From Plantago ovata (taxonomy: Eukaryota > Streptophyta > Magnoliopsida > Lamiales > Plantaginaceae), in NCBI GenBank assembly GCA_028274465.1, contig CM051455.1, forward strand, positions 74,386,489 through 74,450,488: a stretch of DNA of 64,000 bases, read 5' to 3'. The notes beneath the pieces were generated by a model, which made no database searches, was not told the origin of the DNA, and saw only the letters and a list, made by a program, of their open reading frames with translations. Position 1 is the first letter of the stretch. Each line of letters starts with the position of its first letter. The position numbers and the translations under genes were made by a program. Positions 1 through 12,477 of this stretch are shown piece by piece.

Positions 1-217
1 CTTGTGATTCAAGGCATTTGTTGTTAGCAAGAGCATAATGTGATATGTTATTGTAGTAGGTACATTGATATGTTGCGTAATGAATTAGCTAGACTAGGCT
101 TTGGGTTTTTGAGGAGTTGGATTTTTGAGAATTTTACTCGTTTGTTCACTCGTATATTTACATATGCATAGGTCTGTTTTGCATCGTACGAGATACTAAT
201 TGCTGTTTGTAGGAATC

Positions 218-1520
218 ATGGCACCAAGGACAAGGAGAGCCGGCTCTAGCAAAAAGGGGAAGGGAGTAGAATCAAGCTCCCAACCATCTCACGATTTGTA
301 CGAGTTGTCTGCCGCTGCGATAGAGGTGCGACAAAGGCTAGAGGCGGAGATGGCCGACGGAGGAAGGTCGATCATCCCAGATAGGAGGATTGACATTCCT
401 GAGTCCGCAGCAGGTAGAGCGGGATATAGGACGCTATCATGTTTGGGGTCACAAAGGAATTGGGCATGGTACAGTTCCGATAGGTTCAAATGGTACGACG
501 AGAGTCTCCTCCGAGATTTCTACACTGGGTACACGGATCTCGACGAGAAGAATGGGGTGCTAGTCCGAGGCCTGATTATACCATGGAACCCAGAGTACAT
601 TTCTTCCTTCATCCATTTCGGGAACCTGGAATTCACAGAGAGCGACCACGCCTACTTGTATTCGAGGATCACTAGGGGATAGGGAGACACATCACCGACG
701 TGATCTGCAACAGGGAGTACCGATATCCGGAAGTTGGAGCAGCACCTGGACGGATCAGTTATAGCGACCTTAGCATCGAAGCTAAGGTGATGATGAAATT
801 TTGCATCTCCGACTTGATCCCAAGGAAGAATGACACATGGATTCAGCCCTACTACGCCGAGCTCCTCTACTGCTCATAGACGGACATCAGATCGACATAG
901 GGAACATTATGTATGAGGAGTACGAGCGCCACTGGGAAAAGAAGAGGAAGCCTTTCATCTTCCCGAGCTTCATCATAGCCTACTGCAAATATCATGGGGT
1001 CGACGATATTGAGGAGGGAGATTGCGAGGTCTCTTCCCTTTCACCCTCGACCATTGAGGTACAGCTCAACAGGTATCAGTTGAGGAACCCCACAGCAGCC
1101 GTTGCTGATGTAGGAGAACCATTCCAGCCAAATGATTCCGATCATGAGGATGCTATGGAGGCCGATGTTGGCGAAGCCCCTATCCCAGATATTCCGTTTG
1201 TCCATCAAGCACCGCATGCACCAGCTGGAGCACCGTAGGGGTCTGGAGGATTTGACTTCTCCGAATTCCGTACCTACCTCGACAGCCGTTTCGACAGAAT
1301 TGATGCCAACAACGCGGCCATACGACAGGACATCGACAGGCACATTGTCCAGCACAACCGCGATTGGGAGATATTCGAGGAGCATCGCCGAGAGGATAGG
1401 CAGCACATGTGGGAGCAGCAACAGCTCATCCAGCAACAGCAGGAAGCTCTACGACAGTCCAATGAGCTCATGAATGACATGTGGAGTGACTTTTATGGGG
1501 ACTACCATCCCGATGATTAG
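218..1520 (+). pseudogene. ORF2 of F1-A, putative plant transposon protein type (3' ORF of Athila-like element)
   Basis: This is a 3' ORF starting at the ATG at 218, six bases after a candidate splice acceptor (TTTGTAG). The N-terminus is basic and Ser/Lys-rich (MAPRTRRAGSSKKGKG). The central part has the pattern W.QP.YAELLYC, then IDIG.IMYEEYERHWEKK, then FIFPSFI.AYCKYHGV. I recognise this as resembling the Pfam 'putative plant transposon protein' family (PF20167, from memory). The C-terminal third is acidic and then Gln/Arg-rich with coiled-coil character. I see no signal peptide or membrane segment, so although it sits where an env would sit, nothing supports an envelope role. Copy Y carries a close relative and copy Z a more diverged one. 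The copy is broken, with roughly two or three breaks. Its function is unknown. Confidence 0.7.
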
Positions 1521-2901
1521 TCCTTCCACATGTCCACTCTCAGCCGACCGAGGCCAAACCCTTCGGTAACATCTAGTATCACTTCTTATTACTCATTCTC
1601 TTTTGCTAGGGGCTAGCTTAAGAATCATAAGGGGGATGGGATGTGAACCATGATGTTAAGTATTGTTTGGATTTGTGTCAATTAGTATCTTGTTCTTTAC
1701 TTGCATTTTGCATTTGCACGTTTACTGCTTTCTTAGATTTTTAGGCTGCATTCACTACATTCATCCTAGGATAGAGTCTTGCATGTTTTATATGGAATTT
1801 ATTGCCGAATTTTTTGAACTTTTTTATTGGGTAGATCAACTAACTATGTCATTAATCGTATGCTTCATCTCTATGAATTTGTTTGAGGTTTTTCTCGCTT
1901 GGCTTGTCACATTCATGTACTGCACTTAGTTAAGCATGGTAGTCTCGACATCACTTAGTGGTGTTTTCTCTACTGCGGTTCACGAAGGCCTTTATAATAG
2001 GATGATGCATGTTAGGATCTTATGGTTGTTTCCCGAGTAATTATGTACCTAAGAGGCAACAAGTCTTCACCATGCTTTGAGATTACTAAATGCCTAGGAA
2101 GGAGGTAGTGTGAGGTTGTGTGATCCTTTGTTTTTCTTTTTGTTATGCTACTGCTGGCTAGAAAAAATCGAAAAAAAAGAGGAAGAAAAAATTCCAGAAA
2201 AAAAGAGAGAAAAAGAAAAAGAAAAAAAGAATCTGGAAAGAAAAAAAAGAAAAGACCCCAAAAAAGCAAAGAAGGGTCCAAAAAAGAAAACCCAAATAGC
2301 AGTTTAGCAAAGTGTTGAGTCTTTTTCATTTTTCGTATTGTTCGTAATCGTGTTGTAATTTTCTATTTTTATTTTTTATCTTTTGAGTGTCATCTGTTCT
2401 AGACCACCCTCGTCCTGCCATTCAGGAAGTGGTGAATAGCTAAGACTTTACTTGAGAGATGCGTAGAATAGGGGAGCGTTATCTTTTATAGGGAACCCTC
2501 CTTCGTTTGATGAGAGTCAGTACTGGTTCGACCTCTTTTGAGGAAAAGTCTTAACATGGTGGAACAGCAGTAAATCCTCAGTTTCATAGGCACGGGCCAA
2601 CCATTCGTATATTAGCATGCTTCATTACGTCGTCACTGACTAGGTCCAGGTAGAGAATTTTACAAGAGACTATCTTGTCTTGACATAAGTGCTTATGTGG
2701 ATGTGTATAAGTCAATCAAGGTATTCTTCAACCTATATTCATGCTTTGATTTATATGGTTTTTGCTCATATGTTATTTGGTAGATTCAGTAGATTAGTTC
2801 ATTTTATTTGGCATGAAACTCCATTTTGAGTCTTTCATGTTTTTTGTATTAGAGTCTAGCTTAGTTGCTTGAGGACAAGCAAAGGTTCGGTTTGGGGAGT
2901 T
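1521..2901 (+). other. F1-A 3' noncoding region with purine tract
   Basis: This noncoding stretch lies between ORF2 and the LTR. It includes an almost pure A/G tract at about 2160-2290, then a segment shared with the other F1 copies (about 2395-2900), ending in the G-rich TTTGGGGAG next to the LTR that serves as the polypurine primer site. From about 1700 it resembles the 3' noncoding region of W (50855-52192). The paired hairpin/G-rich modules present in W, Y and Z are not seen here. Confidence 0.75.
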
Positions 2902-4179
2902 TGATGAATGTATATTTTACACTTTCATTCGAGTCTTTTTCACCTATTTTAGCTATCTCTATGTTAATTTAGCTATATTTTAGTACATTTTATTAGAATA
3001 GTGTCACGTTTCCCTTTAGACTTTATTTTACAGGTTTTGGTTGAAATTCGAAGATTTCTGGGCAATTATATTGAAGTTGACAAGGAATTGGTGTTCCAGA
3101 AGCCTATTTGGAGTATCTAAAGGCTTCCGGATAGGATTTGGAGTCTAGGGGCCGAATCTGGAGGTTAGAAGGCTACTAGAAGTCATAAACCGAGTCCGAA
3201 AAGGTGAAGAAATCCAAAACCGCGTCGAAAACGCAGAAATTCCGCGAAATTACTGGGGGCCGAACCGCCGCAGCCTGGTGCGAACCGCCCCGGAGTTTTT
3301 TCGGGCCTATATATAGTGCTCAGTTTTCTCTCCGAAAATCATATCTTTCCAGACCTACTTTCTGACCTCTCTCTATAGTTTTAGGTAGGAACTTCCCGGG
3401 CCTGTCCTGGGAGTTCCGTAGCTTAGGGGATACATTTTCATAGCAGATTGGAGCTCGTAGGACCGCAATCATCCGGAGATTGACAACCTTCGGTAACTTT
3501 GTATCTTACAGTTTTATTCTACTTATTTTATTATATTCTTTCAACATGTTTTCTTCTATGATTTTTGTTGATTGCATGCCTATTATGAGTAGCTAAACTT
3601 ATCATTGGTGGTAGTATGTGAATTCTTAGCGCGGGAAGATAATCATGCTAATGGCTATATCGCGCATTATACTCCGTGTCATTGCTTTATTTCGTTGATC
3701 AGTTGTAACCAAAATTCTCGTATGTTGTATTGTTTATTATGCACAATTGGACACTAGTCGACCATCAGACCAATTATCTTCGTAGTGTTGAATAATTACG
3801 GAACACATTAGGACAATCGTGATTGACTAGTCAGACCAAATTATCTTCGTAGTGCTTGATACTTGCAACAGGACAATAGATTGATTCAAAGATCTCTATG
3901 CAAGACCGAGGAATTTATTCATGATTATCGACCCATTATGTTAAGAAGGACCATACTATCACCAATCTCCATTATCTGCTAGAAAACCTCCTATTGCTAT
4001 CTGTCTGCTGTTTTATATTCTCTTGTTAAATAGATAAAGCTAGTTATAGTCCTGAGAGAACGACACTCGAGTCATTCTACTGCTACACTACGGTTTTCGT
4101 TGTAGTTGTGGATTGCATTTGGCTAAATAACAAATTTATTTGACTGAACCGGGACCTGACAAATCTGACACGTTCATCA
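2902..4179 (+). repeat. 3' LTR of F1-A
   Basis: This is a 1278-bp LTR beginning TGATGAATG and ending CGTTCATCA, with the usual TG...CA ends. A TATA box (CTATATATAG, 3307-3316) follows a GC-rich block, so transcription should start just downstream. Homology to both LTRs of W is high along the full length. Confidence 0.88.
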
Positions 4180-4646
4180 TCTACTTGCTGTTAAATACAG
4201 CAAGGAACTAATAAGCTTCATATACTTGTGTTCTTCAACACTTTTATCTTCTTTAGTATAGCCCAATTTTGTACCAACACTCATAGGGATCTTTTCAGGT
4301 TTCTTTTCCTCTTTGATCCTAAACTTTATGAGCATTTCGTTCGTATACTTTGCTTGATTTATGAATATTCCATCTTTGAGTTGCTTGACTTGCAATCCTA
4401 GGAAGTAATTCAATTTTCCCATCATACTCATTTCAAATTTGTTTGTCATGAGTTTGGCAATATCATCACAAAGTTGCTTGTCCTTAGATCCAAAAATTAT
4501 GTCATCCACATAAATTTGAACTAAGAGTATTTTACCATCATGGTTCATAGTAAATAAGGTTTTATCAACTTCACCTTTCTTGAAACCATTATCTAGCAAG
4601 AACTTAGCCAAGGTATCTGATGATACGTTGGATTGTCGTGCTCCAA
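4180..4646 (-). pseudogene. Sirevirus RT fragment (first copy of the duplicated junction)
   Basis: This is a fragment of a Ty1/copia reverse transcriptase on the minus strand. It shows the YVDDIIFGS active-site block, followed by FEMSMMGKLNYFLGLQV and the KIPMSVGTKL region. It is cut on the left by F1-A and on the right by F1-X. It is nearly identical to 12690-13179, including the odd junction to the F1 LTR, which argues that both were copied together. It is a broken fragment and part of the Sirevirus-like family F2. Confidence 0.85.
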
Positions 4647-5808
4647 GCAATCAAATAAATTTGTATTTAGCCAAAGGCAATTCACAACTACAACGAAAAC
4701 CGTAGTGTAGCAGTAGAATAACCTCGAGTGGCGATCTCTAAGGACTATAACTAGCTTTATCTAATCTAATTTAGAATATAAAACATCAGACGGTTTAGCA
4801 AAGGTTTTTCTTAACCGATAATGGAGATTGGTGATAGTATGGTCCTTCAAAGCATAACGGGTTAATAATCATGCATAAATTCCTCGGTTTTGCATAGAGA
4901 TCTTTGATTAATGAATTGTCCAGTTGTAATTATCAAACACTACGAAGATATAGATTTAGATAGGTCAAAGACCAATGAATTGTCCAATTGTGTGCAATAA
5001 TTAATCAACAATACGAAGATAGAGATTTAGATAGATCAAAGAAATAAAGCAATAACTCAGAGTATAATGCGCGATATAGCCATTAGCATAATTATTAACC
5101 CTTCGCTAAGAATTCACATACTATCACCAACGAGAAGTTTAGCTACTCATAGTTGCCATGCAATCAACAGAAATCATAGAAGAAACATGTTGAAAGATAT
5201 ATAAAAATTAGTAGAAAAACTGTAAGATACAATGTTAACGAAGGTTGTCAATCTACGAAGAATCGCGATCTTACAAGCTCCAAACTGCTATGAAAAAGTA
5301 TCTCCTAAGCTAAGAACCCCCAGAACAGGCTCTGGGGAATTCCTACCTAAAACTACAGAGAAAGGTGAGAGAAAAGGTCTGGAAAAATATGAAAAACGGA
5401 GAAAAACTGAGCAACTATATATAGGCTTTGAATTGTGTGGGGCGAAGGGCCCCACACACCGGGCGATTCGCCCCACAACCTGGGCGACTCGCCCGGGAGT
5501 AATTTTCGGCCCAGAACGCGTTTTTGGATTTATTCCCCTTTTCGGACTCAGTTTCTGACTTCTAGTGGCCTTCTAGCCTCCAGATTCGACCCCTAGACTT
5601 CAAATCCTATCCGGAATCTTTCAGATACTCCAAATAGGCTTCTGGAACACCAATTCCTTGTCTACTTCAATATAATTGCCCGGAAAACCTCGTTTTTGAA
5701 CCAAAACCTATTCTAATAAAATGCACTAAAATATTGCTAAATTAATATAGAGGATAGCTAAAATAGGTGAAAAAGACTCAAATGAAAGTGTAAAATACAC
5801 ATTCATCA
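4647..5808 (-). repeat. LTR of F1-X
   Basis: Read on the minus strand, the LTR starts TGATGAATGTG at 5808. The TATA box CTATATATAG is at 5415-5424, beside the GC-palindrome cluster. It is nearly the same as the LTR of Y. Confidence 0.85.
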
Positions 5809-6383
5809 AACTCCCCAAACCGAACCTTTGCTTGTCCTCAAGCAACTAAGCTAGACTCTAATGCAAAAAACAATGCAACACAAAAAATGGAGTCTCATGC
5901 CAAATGAAATGAACTAATCTATCAAATTTATCAAAAAACATATGAACAAAAACCATACGAATCATATCATGAATATAGGTTGAAGAATGCCTCGATTGAC
6001 TCATACACATCCACATAAGCACCTATGTCAAGATAAGATAGTCTCTCGTAACATTCTCTACCTGGACCTAGTCAGTGACAACGTAATGAAACATGTTAGA
6101 ATACGAATGGTTGTCCCGTGCCTATGAAACTGAGGACTTACTACTGTTCACCAAGTTAAGACTTTTCCTCAAAGAGGTCGAACCAATACGGGCTCTCATC
6201 AAACGAAGGAGGGTTCCCTAAAAATGATAACACTCCCCTATTCTACCCATCTCTCAAGCAAAGTCTCAAGCTATTCACCACTTCCTGAATGGCAGGACGA
6301 GGGTGGTCTAGAACAGATGACACTCAAAAACAAAAGAAAAGATGAGACAACACTTTGCTAAACTTCTATTTGGCTCTTTTTTG
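4647..6383 (-). mobile_element. F1-X: LTR plus part of the 3' region of an F1 element
   Basis: This minus-strand fragment of an F1 element comprises an LTR (4647-5808), the polypurine stretch on its inner side, and about 570 bp of 3' noncoding region. The LTR tip facing the Sirevirus RT lacks roughly the outer 35 bp. At about 6383 the F1 sequence changes abruptly into the Sirevirus env-like region, with a short stretch that looks like filler. Its closest relative is copy Y (13180-14985), which has the same RT/LTR junction. No coding region is present. Confidence 0.82.
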
Positions 6384-9300
6384 GATTGCAACATACAACA
6401 GTAGGAGGGGTTTTCTTTCTTGTAGTTCTCTTTTGTTTATCTTCCCCCTTAGACATGGATTGCAACATCAGAGTAATGTGCAAAGAGAAGAACTCATTGC
6501 AATTTTCAGCAAGAGTACTTAGGCTGTTGTATTTCATGATGATTGCTTGCTGATCAGAAGTCAGCTTTGACAATTCATTTTTAATACTCGCCATATTCTC
6601 CTCATGTCTGCGCTCTGTTGCGGCCTTTTCTTCCATGAAAGTCTGAGCCTTGACTAATGCAGACTTTGCTAGCCGGAGTGCTTGAATTACATCTTCTTCA
6701 TAGCTCTTGTGATGAAAACTAATGTCTTTCTGAGCTATTGTAAGAGTAGTAGTGCGTCTCAGTACTGTAGCAAATATCTTTCCGATATCAAGCGGGCTCT
6801 CAGCAAGCAGTGCATCATCTTCTGCGTTGCAGGCATCATGGACTTCCTTAAGTGCCAAAATTCTTGGAGTAAACTCCTCTACACGTGGGAACGGCACTAG
6901 ATTAGGGGTCAAGGAATGAACTTTAAGTTCGGAAGCAAATTGATCATCTTGTAGTAGCAATTCTCCTCTTAAGTCATCTCCTTCATCATTTATATAGTCA
7001 GGAGGAGGAATTTCAACCACTTCGGGTTCTTTCTTGGAATTTTCATCCTCATTTGCTGAAAGATCATTTTCATCCTCAGATTCATCAAGGCCAGCAACCT
7101 CGGAACCTAAGTCAGCAGCTTCATTCCCTTTTGGTTGAGTGGTTGCTGATGGCAACACTTCAGACTCAACGACTGGAGTTTCACCAGTAGTATGTTTTAA
7201 TTGAGTATTTGCTGATGGCAAAGTTTGAGACTCAATTACTGGAGTTTCACCAGTAGTAAGTGGAAGGGAGGGGACTTCCTGTGGCTTTACTCCTGAAGAT
7301 TGAGCAATGTCCAAATTCTGCGTATGCCTTGCATGAATTTGGAGACTGTTTTGTAGTGCTCTTTGGTAATCTTCATCCATTTCTTCGTCATCATCAAGGT
7401 TTGTATCAGTGACCTTGGCATCGAGTAAAGATAACTCGGCATAATTAAGCTTGCTCTTGCCATGTTTCAAGGCGGCTCGCTTTCTGGCGTATTCCTCTTC
7501 AGTATCAGCGCCTTGTACAGGTGCTTGATTTTCAGTTTCAGCAGGAGCAGGTTGAGATTCATGGTGAGTTGGTGTTTGTTCAGCTTGCTGATTGTTTTGT
7601 TGTTCAGTTTCAGCAACTGTCATTTTTAGTCCACCAGCATCAGGACTAGGACCTTGATTGTCATCATCGTCGTCCTTTTTATCCTCTAAGTCTTTCCCTT
7701 CATCATCACTGGGATCAGTTGGGCTGTTTTCATCTTCTTCCTCTTCATCATCATCAGTGAAAATGACTAACTCGAGATGCTTGTATAAAGCAACACTCGT
7801 CACTTCCTCTTCTTCATTGATTTTGTGGGGATCAGCCACCACGGGTACAAATGAACCCTTGAGCATCACAGCTTTTTCAGCTAGAGAGGCACTCTTAAAT
7901 TTGGCCTTCATATTTTCTCTGATTTGAGCAATCAGATTTGAGCTCATTAGTTGAGAATATGACATTTCTTCAGGAAGTATGGAGTGGACAAACGTCTCGA
8001 TAGATGAAGATGGAGATCAGAAAAGTCCATCCTTCTGTACCTTTGCCAGTTGCTGACAGACTTAGCAACTGTTGACAAGGATGTTCTTTTGAAGTTTAAG
8101 TAAAGTTCCTCAGAACTCACTTGTGGATCTTCAGTGATGTGCACCACTTCAGTGGTCTCCTTTAGAGCCTGAAAAAGAATAATATTTAGATCAGGAGAGG
8201 TTTGGATAATTTCTTTAGAATCCAAAGTTGAAACATGAATTACCTGCTGAGTTTCAGCAAGCTCATGTTGCACACTTGTTTGTGCTGGTACAATTTCCAT
8301 TCCTTGAGGAGCTTGAGAAGCATCCTTCATTTGTTCATCCTGAAATAAATATGAGTTAGATACAAGTACTAAGTTGTCAAACTTAGTTGTTTTACCAAAA
8401 ACTTTAACTACCTGCTGAGCAGGAAGTGTTGATTCTGGTGCAGAGGCTTCAACAACCGTCCGACTTGCATCTTTAGAAGTCTGTAGAGAGATCATAATTT
8501 TAGCAAAAGATTGAGTTTCAGAAATTGAAGATTTGCTTAAGGTTGAATTAACTACCTGCTGAGGAAGGACAAGTTGTGGCTCAGTCCTTTCAGCATTATC
8601 AGCTTCTTCAGTTTCTGGGACCGTTTCTTTAGCAGACTTCTTGGCTTGCTCTGTTTGAGAAAGCTGCGCGGTTTCAGCAATCTCCCTTGTCTCTGAAATG
8701 ACAAGTTGAGCGAAAGCATCTTGACCCTTAAGCTCACTGCTTGTCATAAAAATATCTATTGATTTGTTGGATGTTTCTTCAATACCCAACTCCATTTGAT
8801 GGCTTAATTCTTCCAGTACAAGCTGGACTTTGTCAATTGATGTCTTTGGTGAACTGGGGCCAGTATTCTCAGCATCGCGAGATGCGTCGTCGAATAATGC
8901 TTCTTGTGTTTCTTCAGCAACTTCTGGGACTTGAACCATTGCTGTCTCAGCAACTGGTTCTTCAGCAACCTGATGAGTTGCTTGTTCAGCAACCATCGTT
9001 TCAGCAACGGCAGCTTCAGCAAGTGTCGCGGTTCTTATATCAGTCGCGATATCAGTAACCGGTTCCAGAGTTTGGTCATCAAGATTATCTACAATGTAGA
9101 TATCTGGGACTTGGGCAGGAATTTCATTTCCACTGCCTTGTGGTCTATTTACAATAGAAGGATCAACATTGAGTTGATTGTTGAAGGCTTCCGAAAACAC
9201 TTCAACGTTGCTGACATAGGTTTCAGTAACCACCTTGTCAACATCTACTGGTGTTTGCTTTTCAGCAACTGCTTGGGAATCGTCCGAGAGATTATGGACA

Positions 9301-10628
9301 ATTGGTACTGACTTGCGAGACAGTGTTTTCTTTCTAGGATTATTTGTCCTTTTTCTCTTGGGGACGGGGTTTGCTGATGACGCTGCAGTCTGAGTGTCAT
9401 CATCAGCTTTCCTCTTTTTCTTCTTGGATTTCTCCAGTTTCCCAGCAGAGGTGTCAGTAGTTGCATTTTCAGCAACGGGTGTAGTGGTGTTAGCATGATC
9501 ACCAACTACATTAGTTTCATCTCTGTCACCACCATCTACAGCAGTTTCATCTCTAAGTTGCTGAGTGGTGACATCTACAGCTGTTGTATAACTTTCTTGC
9601 TGGCTTGTGCTGACAACATTTGCAGTTGTTGTCTTCTTTGATTTTTCGAGTTTCTTGCCAGCAGTCTTAGGTACATTCTGCTTGTAGAAGGCTCTTCCCA
9701 CATTGCGTACAGATTTCTTGATTGGCAATGGGTTTCTCAGCTGAATCCTGAAATGTTCAAGGATAAAGCATATCTTTATTCCATACATAACTAGGAAGGT
9801 AGGTGAGACTTTGTTGTCTTCCACCTTAACCTTGAACTTAGTAACAATATCAACAAGTCTATTGAAAATGTACTTAGCCCAGTTGAGCTCCGTTTTGTTC
9901 TCATAGATATGCATCAGCAGCGGCCACCTTCTCAGGCCTACTTGGTCTATTCCTCCAACTTGGGAGTCCAAGACTTTGATTAGTAGCAGAGCTACTAGAC
10001 CAAGTGAATGGCAGAGATGCTTCCTCTTAACGTGCTTTGTCCAAGTCACGGGAGCAATCTCTCCTTTCTTCATTTTCTCATTTCTGACATCACTGTAGAA
10101 GGCTTCAATTTCTTCATCAGTGGCAGTGATGTCATCTTCAGTTCCAGTGGTTGGAATCTGAAAGATTTCCGCTAAATCAGTCCATTTCAGGACGATTTGC
10201 GTGTTTTGAACTGTAGTAAAGATCACTTTTTCAGTGACTCCTTGACTATCAGTTAGGGACTGGATTTCTTCATTGTTGTAGAACTCCATAGTATCTAACA
10301 TGCTGACTTGCTTAGGGCGAGCAGTTATAAAATGAATGAGGCCTTGCTGCTTGATAAAGTCAAGCGCCTCTTCATTGTCACCGTCAAGTTCTTGTTCATA
10401 GAAGTATCGGATATACTTCTCTTTGGCGAATCCACCCCATTGCATCATCATCTCACACTTTGCAGTGTCAAGATATGAAGGAGGCATGGGTTTCTCGGTG
10501 ATTCTATCGTTTTTCAACACAAATTTCACTGTGTTTGTTGCCGGAGTAGTCACCGGAGCAGTGCGTTTCTCAACACTGTCAACCTTAGACGACTTGGAGG
10601 TCTTAGAAGATTGTCTTTTCGGTGCCAT
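6384..10628 (-). pseudogene. Sirevirus env-like ORF region of F2-1
   Basis: This is a long ORF region starting at the ATG at 10628 (MAPKRQSSKTSKSSK). The first 330 residues form a plausible globular domain with W- and Y-rich blocks (MQWGGFAKEKYIRYFYEQ, LRRWPLLMHIYENK). A basic stretch follows (KKKRKADDD, RKRTNNPRKK), then a long low-complexity part full of VAET/VAEE-type repeats. An acidic segment (DDDEEEEDEN, DDDDDNQGP) comes next, and near the end a predicted coiled coil (EEKAATERRHEENMASIK). It occupies the position of the SIRE1 env-like gene, but I see no signal peptide, membrane anchor or glycosylation-rich ectodomain, so the role is open. It is broken, with about one to two breaks, and is replaced at its far end by F1-X sequence. 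Confidence 0.7.
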
Positions 10629-11536
10629 TTCTTTATATAGAGATGAAAATGTGTACGAAAAAGTTTGTTTGCTTTTTGACCGGAGGTACAGTAGATTCAG
10701 GCTAAAATTTGCAGAGAAAGGAAATGTGAGTTAAAGAATTTTGTCATTTCTCTAACTCCTTCTTTATATAGTGTCTCTGATGTGTGAGAAACTCAATCGA
10801 TTTGAGTTTTCAGCAAGGGTAAAACAGAGAAACAGTGGCGTTAGTGGAGCCTTTGCATTAAATGCGTAGTGGCCCACTAACAAAAACCGTCAGAGCACTC
10901 TCTCTCTTTGAAATGTTAACCGTTAGATCAATAACTCCTTTTAATCAATGGCCACGATTGTATTTCATGTCATGATTATTACGAGTTTATCTGTGCCCGA
11001 TTAACGTCACAAATTGATTTTACAGATTTATGGGATTAGATTGCTTGCTGAAATAGACAAGAATCTTTTCAGCGAGTTTGCATAAATAGCCTAGATACTT
11101 GCTGAAAGTTCCCCCTTACTTAGATATCTCATATTTTCTTAAGTTTAAAAGATATTTCTGAGTTCCCGTATCAGTAAATTGTTTTGTACTTGAGATATCC
11201 TTTGGTAAAATCTGAGAAATGAGTTTTGCTCTTTTTCTGAGTTTCCGTCTCAGAATATTCCCTTGATACTTGAATACCTGTTTCAACATCTTTGATTGTC
11301 TGAATACCCGTTTCAGCAATCTTTAAGGTTTTTCTCTTACTGAGTGCCTGTCTCAGCAAGTGATCAAGTTTCCTAACAAATAACCGTTTTGAAGGAATTA
11401 CTTGCTGAATGCCTGTTTCAGCAATCATGTAGTAACCAATCATTTCTTAGAAGAAATTAGTGGAAGGAGCTTTTAATGAAGTAAGAGTACTTTGGCTTGC
11501 TGAATACCTGTTTCAGTATTCTGCCAATTGTATCCT
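10629..11536 (-). other. Sirevirus spacer between pol and env-like ORF, with seven short hairpins
   Basis: This is a noncoding spacer of about 900 bp. Between 11158 and 11516 it holds seven copies of a short inverted repeat, plus-strand consensus CTGANTNCCYGTYTCAG, with stems extended in some copies to TTGCTGA/TCAGCAA. The part next to the env-like ORF (10629-11100) contains more TTGCTGAA words and no ORF. This is the place where a splice acceptor or internal promoter for the env-like ORF would be expected. Confidence 0.6.
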
Positions 11537-12138
11537 TTATTGAGGTAATTCAATCAATCCAAGGTTATGCCTTAGCATTGCGAATCTATTATCTGGTAGG
11601 GGCTTGGTAAAGATGTCAGCACGTTGATCATCAGTACCTACTTTCACAACCTCAATATCTCCCTTTTCCACATGATCTCTAATGAAATGATGTCTAATAT
11701 CAATGTGTTTGGTCCTTGAGTGAAACTTAGGATTTTGCGTGATAGCAATAGCACTCGTATTATCACAAAAGATTGGTGTTTTCTTTGCAGAAATACCATA
11801 ATCTCTTAATTGTTGCTGAATCCATAGGATTTGAGCTGTACAACATCCAGCCGCAATGTACTCAGATTCAGTAGATGAATTGGCAACACAGGTTTGTTTC
11901 TTGCTGAACCATGATATTAATCTAGTACCCAAAAACTGACAAGTTCCAGAGGTACTTTTTCTATCAAGAGTTGATCCTCCATGATCAACATCAGAATAAC
12001 CTACCAACTCAAGTCCTGAATCTTTAGGATACCATAGTCGAACATTGACTGTACCTTTGACATATTTCAGTATCTTAATTGCCTTTTTGTAGTGTGATTC
12101 TCTTGGATCAGATTGAAATCTTGCACCCACACAAACAG
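11537..12138 (-). pseudogene. Sirevirus RNase H and pol C-terminus of F2-1
   Basis: This is the C-terminal part of a copia pol. It shows the typical ARFQSDPRESHYKKAIKILKYVKGT motif region, then GYSDVDHGGSTLDRKSTSG, WFSKKQTCVANSSTESEYIA, the DNTSAI block and the end KHIDIRHHFIRDHVEKGDIEV...GLIELPQ. It is separated from its RT only by the TRIM, whose removal point agrees with the coding sequence on both sides. It is part of a broken element. Confidence 0.88.
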
Positions 12139-12348
12139 TGTAATGCCCCGCATTCCACATCGCTTAAGAGTGATTGGAATAGGGTATATATGTTAGACCA
12201 CCACTCTCACATGGTATGAGGCCTTTTGGGTGATTCCAAAAGCAAATCCGTGCGGGCTCAGGCCCAAAGCGGACAATATCATACTGTTGAGACGTGTGTG
12301 GGTCCGTCCAGGAGTAACCACGCCGGTCGGATTGGTCGGGTCGTTACA
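12139..12348 (+). repeat. TRIM left LTR
   Basis: This 210-bp LTR differs from its partner at only a handful of positions by eye, so the insertion is fairly recent. Confidence 0.93.
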
Positions 12349-12477
12349 AATGGTATCAGAGCCTAGACCAACCCAAAGCCCGCACCGGGTGGACGGTTGG
12401 TAAAGGTTATTGTCAGTTTGTCACCCCCACCACTTAAGGCGCTCGACGAGGACGTCGAGGCTTTAGGGGGGGTAGTT

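Larger units (their letters stand above)
1..4179 (+). mobile_element. F1-A: 3' part of an Athila-like Gypsy element
   Basis: This is the 3' portion of a plus-strand F1 element whose 5' part lies left of the window. In order it holds the end of a leader intron (1-212), ORF2 (218-1520), a 3' noncoding region with a long purine tract, a G-rich polypurine stretch (about 2886-2901) and a full LTR (2902-4179). The first 200 bases resemble the leader upstream of ORF2 in copy Y, which supports membership of the ORF2-bearing, non-autonomous branch. The right flank is Sirevirus RT sequence, so A inserted into a Sirevirus. TCTAC just right of the LTR is the expected half of a 5-bp target duplication. 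The element is broken, with a few breaks in ORF2. Family assignment rests on LTR and 3'-region identity with copy W, which carries an Athila-type pol. Confidence 0.85.

Noticed and set aside
1663-1929. Hydrophobic open frame after ORF2 of F1-A as a membrane protein (matched by 30801-31043 in Z)
   Set aside because: It lies in the conserved 3' noncoding region. Its hydrophobicity follows from T-rich sequence, and its frame and start are not kept among copies.
6384-10628. Sirevirus env-like region as a true viral envelope or a host gene
   Set aside because: There is no signal peptide, membrane anchor or fusion region. It lies in order after copia RNase H and recurs in F2-2, so it is an element ORF, not a host gene.
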